Origin: Corallium rubrum
Lineage: Eukaryota; Cnidaria; Anthozoa; Scleralcyonacea; Coralliidae
NCBI GenBank assembly: GCA_964035015.1
Contig: OZ035997.1
Location: forward strand, 28,501,067-28,565,066
DNA: 64,000 nucleotides
Direction of reading: 5' to 3'
Each line of letters starts with the position of its first letter. The stretch's first letter is position 1. Both the position numbers and the translations under genes were made by a program. The notes beneath the pieces were generated by a model, which saw only the letters and a list, made by a program, of their open reading frames with translations, did not search any database and was not told where the DNA came from. Shown piece after piece: positions 49,701 to 60,044 of the stretch.

Positions 49701-52700
49701 GATAGTTTCCAAGTACGCCGTAAACTCGGTGAAGAAAGTTCTAACAGTAACCGGATGATTGGCAGAGTAGGGTGAACGGTAAACAATCACTAGTCTCATA
49801 AAAAATGAGCCGAATTTAACACGCGATTCAGAAAACTCAAAAGACGATTCTTCTCCATTTTTTATATTTGTAACAGCGATGTTGTCCCTATAGAGGAGAG
49901 CAATCCCACCACCTTTACGTCCTATCCGCGGTTGATTAATAAGTTTATAACCAGCAGGAACAATCTCCAGTCTTGCTGCAGTATCATCAGCAGTTAACCA
50001 GGTCTCCGTCAACGCGATTAAATCAGCTTTAGAGTCAACCACAAACTCAATAAAATCAGCAGATTTTGACTTAATGGAGCGCGCATTAATCAAAGCCAAA
50101 ATGAGCGGTGAATTCGATACCAAACTCCGGTGGTAAACTGACTTGTGGGGTATCGGAAGAAGATTTTCATTCCTGCGTGACGAAGTCAGGTTTTTACAAA
50201 CGATCTGCCGAGAAGTGTAGTGAACAGGAATCACAGTTTGTTTTAACATTGTCGAAGGTCCAGGGTTAAGTTCTATGTCTCCTGCTCTAATCAGTACTCT
50301 AAAAGTTGCACAACTGTTACTGTAATAAGCCCGAGGACGACGAACTCTTTTCTCTTTTAATCTTGATATTTTCCTTAACATGTCGCGTGCTTGTTGTGTA
50401 TATAATATGCAAATTCCAGTGCAAGTTTGTATGTAAATCGGAACTCGTTCAGCATGGCTGAGCATCTCCTCAGGACCAAACCCATGAATTGGAATTTTCT
50501 GTATTTGTCGCTCAATTCTATGGCTTCCACCTTTAAAAACACATTCTCTCGAAGAATGAACTTTACCAGAAGGACCACTGCCAAAACCAACAGCCTTGTA
50601 GTTGATAAGCACAGTGAAACAAATCTGAGTTCGTTCATTATGCCTAGTAAACATCTCAGGCCTAAAAATCGGGATTGAAATTCGCTGTATTTCACGATCA
50701 ATAGCACTGCTTCCAATTCTGAAAACATTTTCCTTCGACAATTGAACCTCACCAAAGCGATGACCACAAAAGCCAACAACCTTAGAACTGATAAGTATAG
50801 TAAAGCAAATAAAAAATACGGAGCTCACAAACCCGTGCCTGCTCATCGTGCCTAATTCATCCCATCTCTTCTCACCATCCCATCTCTTCTCATCTCATCC
50901 AACCTCATCAGACTCATCCCATCTCATCTCTTCTAATCTCATTCTCATTCTCATCTCATCTCATCTCATCTCATCTCATCTCATCTCATCTCATCTCATC
51001 TCATCTCATCTCATCTCATCAGACTCGATCCTATCGTAATCCTCATCTCATCCTCATCCCATCCCATCCCATCCCATCCCATCCCATCCCATCCCATCCC
51101 ATCCCATTCCATCCAATCCCACCTCATAAGTGTGATTACCTATAGCTTCATACAATGCTTGTTGCCAGGCTCCACCTGCTTTTAGTTCATCTGTATCAAT
51201 GAAGATATTTATGTCTGGTTGGTAAATCCGAAGTTCTTTCATTATTCGTTCAGCTACGTCTTCATTGAAATGTGAATATGATAAGAAAACATCGTAATTT
51301 CCTTCACGTGATGCGAATCTTTCGACAACTTTCTGCTCAGGAAGTAGCTGAAATGGAGTAAGGCGATCAGTCACAGTGACACACGCTGCGGCAATCTTTT
51401 CTTTATCATTAACCCTAAAAATACAAAATAAACTATATTGAAAAAGGTTTCCGCCAAAGGTGGAGGATAAAAGAGATTTATCCCCTCTCCCCCCAAAAAA
51501 TCTGGATGGGAGAATAAGTGAAATGAGACTGACTCAGACTCCAGTAAAAGTTTGTCTCTGTTTCGCTAGTATTTATAGTGTTGACATTAAGATACCCTTT
51601 ACTTACAGTTACACTAAACAGAAAAATACCCAGAATAAATATAAACTGTATATAGACACCTAAATACGTTTGGAAGATATTAGGGCAATATAAAGAGAAA
51701 AGAAGATTTAGCTTTAGATCAAGGAAAGTCGAGAGCTGTGACAAGGAGGTCTGACCTCCCATGAGGAGTTATCAGGATGATGATACTGTAAAAAATTTCG
51801 TGCAAAGGTTCTAGATACCCCAGGCTTAATTCTAGTCTGCGAGTGTTGCGTGTGAGCCCGCGGTATAATGTCGCAACCGATGGACTGGATCAATGCTCTA
51901 CACTATTTGTCCGGGGCGACATTTTGTGCGCTCTAGAAAAAATTTAAATTTTAAGCCTCTCATCGCAGAAACTGGCTTGAGTACTTGCATTTAATTAAAA
52001 TGAACTCGTAGTGCTTAACTCTTTTTCATTAGATGAAAGTACTCGCAGTTCGCTGCGACCCTGTTTCTGCGATATAAACTGGAAAACTGGAAAAGATGGT
52101 TCAGATAGGGCTCAACTGGTGAATCTGGCGTAATAACTCGAAGCAATCATATATATATACGCGTGTCTGTTGTATGGTCAAGAATAATCTGACGACAAGC
52201 AAAGATCACCAACTTGTGGAATTTGTTCCTTGAATATAATTATTAAAATACCAAAAAAAGGGGGCAACACGTCACCTCGCCAGTGGCACAGTGCAAGTTC
52301 GCAGTTTACCAATGGATACTTCATTTGTTTGTTTAAGATACGTATAGCAAATACCAAATGTGGTGTTTTACCTGCAGTCAATGTATTGAGTGATTCCCAT
52401 GTAGGTTGGCATGTACACAACATCAGAAAGATACAAAGGAATAAGAACACTATGATGCAGTTTACGACTGTGACATAATGCAATGTTGTATTGTTCAGTA
52501 CAGGTTGTTGACTTGAGGTACGATGGACTTATCAAAGCCATGACACGTTTACAACTCGTTATTGTATCATACAGTTGTTCTTGCCAAGATTCCTCCATAT
52601 CCAGTTCTTGCATTGTCGAAAATATTCTCACATTACTTTTGTTTTTCTTCAAACACTCTATAATGTGATCAGTATGTTTCTTATCTTCTTCACAATACGA

Positions 52701-54104
52701 CAGATAAATATCGTACTCATTTGAGTGTTCCTACAACAAAGATAAAACAATTAGAGAATGTTTATAACGAAACAATAACAATATATACCCTAGATCAAAT
52801 TAAGCTCCAAAGCCATGGAAAGTTCGCTCAGTCAGACTTATTATGCAAGGAATTAGAGCAATAAAACCGATAGAATGATTTTAGATAGCAGTGAGACAAA
52901 TGATGCCAGAAATAAGACGGATACTTTTGATTTTTTTGCTTATTACTATTACTGGTAATAACGTAATAAGACTTCACCCATAGCCAAACTATAGCATAGC
53001 CAAATTATCGCATGGTAATAACTTAACTTAGCTCATTATCTAAAGCATGGTATAATAAAACTTTACCCATAGGTGAGGTTCTTAAGTTATTAGCCCTCAT
53101 TACCTTATTACCAAGCTATAGTTTAGCTATGTGTGTATGTCTTTAGTGCTTATTTCCCTTTTGAAAATTACTTGACATTTTTTTCTTTTTTTCTTTTTTT
53201 CTTTTTGAGAATATGTGGTTGGCTTTTTTTGCATGTGTAACTTGTCTGTATTTATATGACTGTATTCATGCGTACAAGTATCTTGTACATTAGTTATAGT
53301 TTAGATCACAGCCTTATTACAATATTACTAGAAATAAGAAAAAAAATAATGAAAGTACCGGTCTTATCTCTGGCATATTATGGTACTTTTCACATTGAGA
53401 AAGGGGGGCTAAAGTGGACGTCACTCGTCAGGGTTTGTTTTCTTAAAAATAGATATAAACGCATCCCAATTTTCCAACATTAGTTTAAATGTTTCAGTTG
53501 GCAAAATGCCAAAATGTTGAAACAAACCTCGTGCATGCATGATAATGGTAATGTGAATTATTCACCACGTTTTCTTTTCAAAAACAATATAACAAAGCAC
53601 AATTTGGACAAAATTATTGGGGGTATATAAGTCAGCGCGCGGTCCCTGCGTCAAGCACAAAAATAATGAAACGACTATTCAACTTTTAGATCATATTAGA
53701 TCATACGTCGGCAGTTCACCACCTGTCACTTTGCTCAGTCAGTAATATAGCTTTATATGGAGCAAATGAAGCAAGCATACATAAATTCGTGGTCAATCCA
53801 ATCGCTCTAGGCACCCATGCCATATCCCGTGCTTTGAAAATACTTCATATATGAAATATTTAACATTTAAATATCGGTGAATAATTGTTTTAGCTGAGGC
53901 GAATAATTGTTTTAGTATAAATACACATTTTCGTACTTTTATAAGAACAACATTTTCTTTAAAATTGGTAATTTCCTCGTCTGTCGCATTGACAACTTGG
54001 CTGGTGGCCATTTTGGATAAACGCTGTTGGTGATTATCGAGAATTAATCCGAAGTAGCTCGACCAATCAGCGCGCGCAATTTTCTATAATCACGTGTGTA
54101 TTTA

Positions 54105-54186
<82 letters not shown>

Positions 54187-55393
54187 GTAATTCATTACTA
54201 ATTCATGAGTTTCGCAGCCAATGCAATTTCAGAAATACGTCACATGTATACCCCTGTAAACCCCATACAAACTAAAACCAATGATGCTAATTAGTTACAA
54301 CCACTAGTGGATGTATACTCTTCTGTACAACCACTAGTGCTTGTAACTAATTAGCATCTCAATATCCCAAAGGGAATTTTTACTATTTATTCATTTCACA
54401 AGTTGTTTTCGGCGAGTGATTGTATATTCAATACAACAAGGACGCGAGTGTTGTAAACATTATATATATATATATATATATATTTCACATTTTTCGCAAC
54501 TGCTCCCGGTTTGGTCTTAAAATGTATATATTCTACACTCGAATTTTCCTTCACCCTAAATCCTTAGAACATGCTGTGTAATCGAGTGAAATGCCCAATA
54601 TCATTTATAATATACCCAATTCTCTCCTGGCATTACCACATTATATATACAGAACTCGCGATCAAGCTCTCGGCAACGGCCTCCGTGGCTCAGTGGTCAG
54701 AGCATTGCACTAGAATCGCAAGGTCGTGGGTTTAATTCCTGCCGGAGGGCCTGTGTAGTTGCATTTTTCGCAACTGCTCCCGGTTTGGTCTTAAAATGTA
54801 TATATTCTACACTCGAATTTTCCTTCACCCTAAATCCTTAGAACATGCTGTGTAATCGAGTGAAATGCCCAATATCATTTATAATATACCCAATTCTCTC
54901 CTGGCATTACCACATTATATATACAGAACTCGCGATCAAGCTCTCGGCAACGGCCTCCGTGGCTCAGTGGTCAGAGCATTGCACTAGAATCGCAAGGTCG
55001 TGGGTTCAATTCCTGCCGGAGGGCCTGTGTAGTTGCATTTTTCGCAACTGCTCCCGGTTTGGTCTTAAAATGTATATATTCTACACTCGAATTTTCCTTC
55101 ACCCTAAATCCTTAGAACATGCTGTGTAATCGAGTGAAATGCCCAATATCATTTATAATATACCCAATTCTCTCCTGGCATTACCACATTATATATACAG
55201 AACTCGCGATCAAGCTCTCGGCAACGGCCTCCGTGGCTCAGTGGTCAGAGCATTGCACTAGAATCGCAAGGTCGTGGGTTCAATTCCTGCCGGAGGGCCT
55301 GTGTAGTTGCATTTTTCGCAACTGCTCCCGGTTTGGTCTTAAAATGTATATATTCTACACTCGAATTTTCCTTCACCCTAAATCCTTAGAACA

Positions 55394-55455
<62 letters not shown>

Positions 55456-58400
55456 GGACATTACGTTGAAACTTACTCTCTGTTTTTCCATTGTTCCTTT
55501 ATGATAGCTGTTCTTCATACTTTTGAACAACAAGATTAGTCCTGTATTTGAAGGATCGCTTTGTAGTAAAACAATTTTCAAACACCGAAGTGGCAGTCCC
55601 GCCTCCATCCAGTGAATAGCAGCTTTTACAAGCTGTTCTAGCATCAGTTTCTTTGAAAATTTCTATATCAACAAACAAGTATAAGCTAGTTATACCGAGA
55701 CGGAGGTAACTAAATGTAATTATATAATGACTTCAAATACTTTATGCTCTGTACTTGTACTCTTTCGACTTTCTTGTAACTCTCAGACTGCTTTTACTGG
55801 AATATAAGTTTTCATGCATGTCTATTAAGGCCAAACATAATAATTTTTTACACATCTCCCAATTTTGTCGATACAAATTTTCTTCATACAGTACATGTAC
55901 CATTTGGAAAAAAGAAATTCTTACACTTTGGATAACAATCAGTCAGCGTTGTATGCATGTGCATGGGAGTTAATAAACATAATCTGGAATCGTATATAGT
56001 GGTTTTTGTTTAAATAAAAAATTATTAATGAAACACTAGTGTTGGATGCAGTATTTCACCGGTGTATCAAAGCCCATTCACGTGACATAATGGAGCCGTC
56101 TGAACGAGTAAAATTCCAGGAATTATTAACGAATTTGAGAAATAGACAAATAAACATTACCTGAGCACCTGATGCTAACAAAGGCATCATTACTTTGGCT
56201 TCTGTATTTCCAAGAGCTGGAACAAGACATCGAAAAATATCTCCAACAACTTGTGGGGATTTTTTTCCACATTTAAACCTAGCAAAAAACAACATTAAAT
56301 TTAAAGTACAATATAAATAACAATTTATTGCACTAGTAACGCATTGCGTGATTTGATTGACTCTTGCAAAACTTTGGACATCCAAAACTTGACAAACATT
56401 GAACATTAGCCAATCAGAATTGTTACAAAGAAAGATCACGTAATCCATTCACTTCGTGCGGAAAGGTCTATTAATTGTTCATGCTTGAAACATTCTCTCG
56501 CACTAAAATTCTCTCATATCCTAATTTATCTCTTTTTGGAAGAAATTTTATGTTGTTTGGATCGACACACTGCTGAACATAACTGGAAAATGAATGATCC
56601 TTGATAATTTCTGCCATTTTGAAAGTAGATATAGCCGTGTGACAGTCTCTTTTTTTCTCAGACTCATGAGGAAAACACGAGGAAAATTGGTTACCGTGAC
56701 ATCGCAGGTATATATACAGGTATAAATGTAGTAAAACGTCTATAAGAATTAACACAGCAGCTTTAACTTTTACATCTCTTTAAACTTCCCTTTAAATACT
56801 AATTTGTTTGCGAATTAAGCTATATCACACAAAAAATTGTTTATTATCTGACTTGAAAATACCTTGAAATTTGTTTAAAAAAACTCGGTTATTGCCTCGT
56901 TTTTGACATTTTTTACCTAATGTTTAATTACCAACTAATATATTATTTCAAATTAATTAAATCCTGCCTTCTAAAACTTATTCCTTAACTCAGTTATTCC
57001 TGTCCGACGGCTACCCCGAAACTAAATATCGTCTACTGTTGGACTAACATTTTATACCAAACACAATTTCGGACAGGAGAGAGTTGACAAGTAAAACTCC
57101 CCGGCATCAGCTAGAGTGGCATACTGTTGTATGACGACCGAGCCCCTCAAAATCTGTAATTTTAGTGCATTAAATATATTTTTTAATATATTTAATTTGG
57201 ATAAAACTTTGAACTGTTTGATTAGTTAAGACTACTACATCACTTGTAGATAGGCGTTTCTCTCTGATGAAGGGCCTTCGCTCGAAACGTTAGACTCCTA
57301 CGTTCTCTGTTTCGGCAGTATATCTAACCTTACTATATTTCGATTGTTGTTTCAACACTGCCTACGCAGCACGCTACTTTTATTTCACTATATAGATAAT
57401 ATAGTCTGGTCACTGTACAAGTGTACAGTGCTAGCCATACATTAGAACGATTTAGATGCTTGCTGAAAAAAGAAGAATTTACTCAACACACATGCATTCA
57501 CATTAATGCACCGCATTGGTCGGCAGACTTTGTTGATTATCACAAAATGCTGCATGTGATTTTGCCAATATCGATAAATTTTGCCCTCACTTACGTCTGA
57601 CCTGCCTTCGAACAGCATTGAATTTGCCAGTTAACTTTTAGTTCATAATGTCACTTATAGAGCGTTTTCATCTTACGTCACGGCGGCCATATTGGTGTAC
57701 GGTATGGGAATTAGCTCTTTCTTATTCAAATATTTCGTATTGTTTCACCACCCCAATGGGCCACCGATCACGTGAGTGAAAACGCTCTATAGGGGCTGTT
57801 TACCCAGCTAACCGGGCTGACTCGTGTCACGAAATTTTTTCCTCGGCCACAAAAAGAGATTTGAAGTAACGTTAGGATTCGTTTACACCTAAACTAAACC
57901 AATTCTTCTTTGTAAATTTAGTTTATGTGAGTTTCAAAACCACAGTACAATCCTAATCAATCGCGTGAGCCCAGTTAAGCCCAGCTCATACGAACAGCCC
58001 CTAAGGGGCCGATTACATGAGCCGGGCCAGCTCGGCTAACCGGGCTGACTCGTGTCACGAAATTCTTTCTTCAGCCGCAAAAGGAGATTTTAATCGTCGT
58101 TAGGATTCGTTTACATCTAAATTAAACCAATTCTTCTTTGTAAATTTAGTTTATGCGAGTTTCAAAACCACAGTGAGATCCTAATCAATCGCGTGAGCTG
58201 GGCTAGCCCGGTTAACCGGGCTCATGTAAACAGCCCCTAAGTTCACGATCACCTCGGTTTTCTTTGATGTACCGCGGTTGTTTATTTATAATAGTTGCTC
58301 CCAACCACGCATAAATCAAGTTAACTGCCCTGGGCTAATATATATATTAGTTATATATTAGTCATATATATATATTAGTTATGTATTAATATATAGAGCG

Positions 58401-59848
58401 TTTTCACTCACGTGATCGGTGGCCCATTGGGGTGGTGAAACAATACGAAATATTTGAATAAGAAAGAGCTAATTCCCATACCGTACACCAATATGGCCGC
58501 CATTTCATTGTTTTGGTACACCAATATGGCCGCCGTGACGTAAGATGAAAACGCTCTATATTAGCCCAGGGCAATTAACTTGATTTATGCGCACGAATGT
58601 GATAAAGGATTTATCATCGCGACCGACGTGTTTTTAGGCAAACTCTGTGATAACGAACTCAGTATCTCAGTTTTCTTAGGCAACCTCGGTGATCTTGAAC
58701 TAAGTAGGTTAGTTACCCTCAGGCCTCAACCTCGGTAACTACGTTACGTCAGTTATTTACCGAGACGACTACTGACGTAGTTACCTCGGGTTCGGAAACT
58801 AATTAACCTATATATACTATATTAACCGCGGCACATCAAAGGAAACTGACACGTGAATGAACTATAAGGCCGTTTCAAACGTCGCTCCAGAGTCGCTCTT
58901 AATTGTTTTTCATATAAAACAAACGTCAATCATATCGTATATATGTTATATCGTCCCGACAGACTTTAATCCACACTATATCGAACGCATTTGAAGCACA
59001 AATTGCTCGAATTTAATAAAATTAGTTTGATTCTAGCTTGACGACACTGGCGATAATTTATACACGACGCTCCATCTTTCAATTTGAGATTTTGAGTCAA
59101 GTGTCACTTTCAAGTCCGCCATGTATACTTGTCAGACAGGCATGGAAGATGGCTAATAACTTCTTAAACGTATTTATTGCAAGATATCACGTACGTGTGT
59201 TGTTAGAAATTTCATTTAAAGCGTTTGTCCTACGATTCTATCGCATTCTCGCACCTCTGCACATGCATGCTCAGTTCTTGTTCAGCCCGAATTTTCAGGT
59301 AAAATAATTTATGCATTAGGTTCGGCACATGCGAAGTTCGACGTTTGAATCAGAGTCGCTCCAGCGTCGCATACTGCGACAGGCCTTTTAATTGACTCAA
59401 ACGTCGCTCTTCGCATGAGAAGAGCGACGTTTGAAACGGGCTTAACCGGCTTGCCTTTAGCTTAGTTACCTTCTTCTAACCTATACTTGCTAATTGGCAA
59501 TGAGAGATCATAATTAATCATCAGGGGCTAGTTGTACAAAACGTAGTTAAATCGTAGTTAACTTCCCAAACGCTGATCCTTGATTGGCTAGAATTAAGCT
59601 CTAACTACAGTTAAAGTCCCAGTTAAAGTCCCATGCTCTGGCAATATATGTTTTTATTTAAGACACTTACCCCCCTTCGAAACAAAGTATTTTACTAAAA
59701 CTTAAATGATCTGGCAAAGATTTTGACCACCAACACGAATAAAGGCTTCTTAAGTCTTCTTCTTTGTCTTTTGCTAATTGTCGAATATCAACATTAAGTT
59801 GAAGTAACAACTGTCCAATCAAGGAGGGTGGAGTCGGAACATAGTCAT
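43031..59848 (-). CDS. Triple TIR-domain protein, 5' end outside or unseen, seven exons
   Basis: Exons (minus): 59848-59671, 56278-56161, 55662-55477, 52730-52372, 51414-51140, 45652-45398 and 43866-43031. All junctions are GT/AG, and phases agree through to the stop (about 734 aa seen). The first three exons (1-160) are helical and unrecognised (SLYSCWWSKSLPDHLSFSKI, GDIFRCLVPALGNTEAKVMM, MLEQLVKAAIHWMEAGLPL), possibly an ARM-like fold. Then come TIR1 (about 165-280, EYDIYLSYCEEDKK, LISPSYLKSTTCTEQ), TIR2 (about 320-455, YDVFLSYSHFNEDVAERIM, IFIDTDELKAGGAW, LISNHYLRSKVCVEELSLA) split by a 5.5 kb intron, and a diverged TIR3 (about 526-660, VDIYVISSAEDAEY, IPLLSSSFVKSTELVHELN). Each keeps a Glu at the position aligned with the catalytic Glu of NADase TIRs, by eye. 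The stop-terminated 3' end may instead splice at CAG/GTTAGA near 43063. An innate-immune or NAD-cleaving role is inferred only. Confidence 0.82.
43867..45397. other. TIR gene intron between the TIR2 second half and TIR3
   Basis: Contains a short palindrome at 43990-44075 (AAGTCCGCCTCTT against AAGAGGCGGACTT) and a hairpin at 45110-45165 (CTACAGACAATT against AATTGTCTGTAG). No exon recognised. Confidence 0.5.
45900..46234 (+). repeat. CTCAT/CTAAT pentanucleotide array 1
   Basis: Imperfect CTCAT repeats passing into TAATC-type units (46110-46175) and back to CTCAT. Intron between the two TIR2 halves. Confidence 0.93.
46235..46773 (+). mobile_element. Probable LINE 3' end inserted in the CTCAT array
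   Basis: About 500 bp of non-repetitive sequence ending ATTTTATAAATAAATAAATA with about ten AAAT/AATA units, then directly CTCAT repeats. The microsatellite tail and the clean junction suggest a 5'-truncated non-LTR copy on the plus strand. No RT remains. Confidence 0.5.
46774..47043 (+). repeat. CTCAT pentanucleotide array 2
   Basis: About 50 CTCAT units with a few CACAT/TTCAT variants, ending CCATCCCACCTCATCAGAC at the LINE 3' junction. Confidence 0.95.
47044..50850 (-). mobile_element. Non-LTR retrotransposon (CR1/L2-like LINE) in a CTCAT array
   Basis: Minus-strand element with one long reading frame (50846 to about 47205), a short 3' UTR with a GCGCATTC hairpin-like pair (about 47080-47115) and a TTA-repeat tail at about 47048-47061. 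It is bounded by CTCAT/CCCAT pentamer repeats on both sides. It lies in the intron that splits TIR2 of the TIR gene, on the same strand as that gene. Confidence 0.85.
47205..50846 (-). pseudogene. LINE polyprotein: duplicated N-terminal module, 2A-like motif, endonuclease, reverse transcriptase; C-terminus frame-broken
   Basis: The main frame is 994 aa (50846-47862). Residues 1-140 hold two diverged copies of a ~68 aa unit, each with a hydrophobic stretch (FFICFTILISSKVVGF and ICFTVLINYKAVGF). Next is a basic region and a 2A-type motif AGDIELNPGP at about 188-197, where translation would be expected to skip before the last Pro. Then come an APE-type endonuclease (ALINARSIKSKS, LTETWL, ITGDFNIHVD, SDHAVV) and RT (PISNLTFISKL, LLVLLDLSAAFDTVNHDILL, GVPQGSCLGPLLF, CYADDSQLY). 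After ITVGDCKIT the frame shifts near 47880 and again near 47765, then continues (AAETLIHSFITSRVDYCNSL, LQRVQNAAARL, APKLWNALP). Recent but probably inactive as read. Confidence 0.85.
50851..51133 (+). repeat. CTCAT/CCCAT pentanucleotide array 3
   Basis: CTCAT units change to CCCAT units (51052-51110) and run up to the splice donor of the TIR2 first-half exon at 51139, only a few bases from coding sequence. Confidence 0.95.
51415..52371. other. TIR gene intron between TIR1 and TIR2
   Basis: No exon or clear repeat family seen. Short frames at 51460-51762 and 52178-52483 lack family features. Confidence 0.5.
52930..53140. repeat. Degenerate foldback of GGTAATAA units
   Basis: TTATTACTATTACTGGTAAT, ACCCATAGCCAAACTATAGC and CATGGTAATAAC at the left roughly mirror TTATTACCAAGCTATAGTTT at the right. 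Imperfect arms, AT-rich. Confidence 0.45.
54107..54181 (+). repeat. (AT)n microsatellite
   Basis: About 37 AT units; shorter AT runs follow at 54463-54482 and 55394-55455, the latter two bracketing the 274 bp array. Confidence 0.97.
54283..54358. repeat. Hairpin of 34 bp arms
   Basis: GATGCTAATTAGTTACAACC then ACTAGTGG is mirrored by CCACTAGTG-CTTGTAACTAATTAGCATC. Stem-loop with a short ATACTC-type loop. Confidence 0.65.
54679..54750 (+). repeat. tRNA-like (SINE head) copy 1
   Basis: A box TGGCTCAGTGG, D stem GCTC/GAGC, anticodon-like loop CTAGAAT, B box GGGTTTAATTCC (C to T relative to the other copies), acceptor-like CCTCCG/CGGAGG with a mismatched first pair. More like a tRNA-derived SINE head than a working tRNA. 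Confidence 0.6.
54953..55024 (+). repeat. tRNA-like (SINE head) copy 2
   Basis: Same as copy 1 but with intact B box GGGTTCAATTCC. If folded as a tRNA the loop would expose AGA, but the variable arm is too short for a serine tRNA. Confidence 0.6.
55227..55298 (+). repeat. tRNA-like (SINE head) copy 3
   Basis: Identical to copy 2 over the tRNA-like segment. Confidence 0.6.
57240..57400 (+). ncRNA. Candidate hammerhead-ribozyme-like motif of a Penelope-like or related retroelement
   Basis: CTGATGA (about 57264) then GGGCCTTCGCTC and GAAACG form the CUGAUGA-stem II-GAAA core, followed by CGTTCTCTG. Downstream GCCTACGCAGCACGCTACTT resembles element ends seen with such motifs. Stem I pairing is weak by eye, so activity is uncertain. 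Confidence 0.4.
57656..57791. mobile_element. GAGCGTTTTCA MITE, copy 2
   Basis: TATAGAGCGTTTTCATCTTA to GAGTGAAAACGCTCTATA; 136 bp with TA at the bounds. Contains ACGGCGGCCATATTGG and CACCGATCACGTGAG. Confidence 0.85.
57792..58241. mobile_element. Two tandem copies of a ~210-240 bp MITE with GGGGCTGTTTAC ends
   Basis: Copy one, 57792-58002, begins GGGGCTGTTTACCCAGCTAA and ends GAACAGCCCCTAA. Copy two, 58003-58241, follows at once and ends CATGTAAACAGCCCCTAA. Both share CTGACTCGTGTCACGAAATT and AACCAATTCTTCTTTGTAAA. Relative at 38826-39319. Confidence 0.8.
58242..58855. mobile_element. Foldback element split by a GAGCGTTTTCA MITE
   Basis: TTCTTTGATGTACCGCGGTT and GCATAAATCAAGTTAACTGC with CCTGGGCTAATAT at the left mirror TTAGCCCAGGGCAATTAACT, TGATTTATGCGC and AACCGCGGCACATCAAAGGA at the right. 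The MITE at 58392-58560 sits in its loop. Confidence 0.72.
58392..58560. mobile_element. GAGCGTTTTCA MITE, copy 3, inverted, with internal duplication
   Basis: TATAGAGCGTTTTCACTCAC to GATGAAAACGCTCTATA. Inverted with respect to copy 2. GTACACCAATATGGCCGCC is present twice, giving 169 bp. Confidence 0.85.
58865..59445. mobile_element. ~580 bp element with GGC(C)CGTTTCAAACGTCGCTC ends
   Basis: TAAGGCCGTTTCAAACGTCG and GAGCGACGTTTGAAACGGGC-TTAA. The subterminal GAGTCGCTCCAG unit is repeated. The small frame at 59038-59307 is not recognised. Confidence 0.65.
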
Positions 59849-60044
59849 CTATATATAGTAATCAATAACAACAAGTCAAAATATAATGTCAGTAACTGTT
59901 ACATGTACTGTACAGTTGTTTAGAATTGTTATACTGACATAAAACATCAGAAAGGTGACAAACAAAAATATTAAGGAGATTCAAAAAATTACAGTTACAG
60001 TCTGGAAACTCAACTATCCTACAACTTTCGTAGTTTGTAGTTAA

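Larger units (their letters stand above)
54485..55392 (+). repeat. 274 bp tandem array containing a tRNA-like unit
   Basis: Three full and one partial unit, period exactly 274 bp, nearly identical (the first differs at one B-box base). Each full unit carries a tRNA-like cloverleaf followed by a CTGTGTAGTTGCATTTTTCG tail. (AT)n tracts bound both sides. Frames repeated in each unit (MLCNRVKCPISF) are artefacts. Intronic in the TIR gene. Confidence 0.93.

Noticed and set aside
54679-55298. Functional tRNA genes
   Set aside because: Good A and B boxes, but first acceptor pair mismatched, anticodon stem has a mismatch, and the AGA loop lacks a serine-type long arm; treated as SINE heads.
54845-55469. 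Repeated ~94-116 aa frames starting MLCNRVKCPISF
   Set aside because: Same frame in each 274 bp unit, running through the tRNA-like segment; a repeat artefact.
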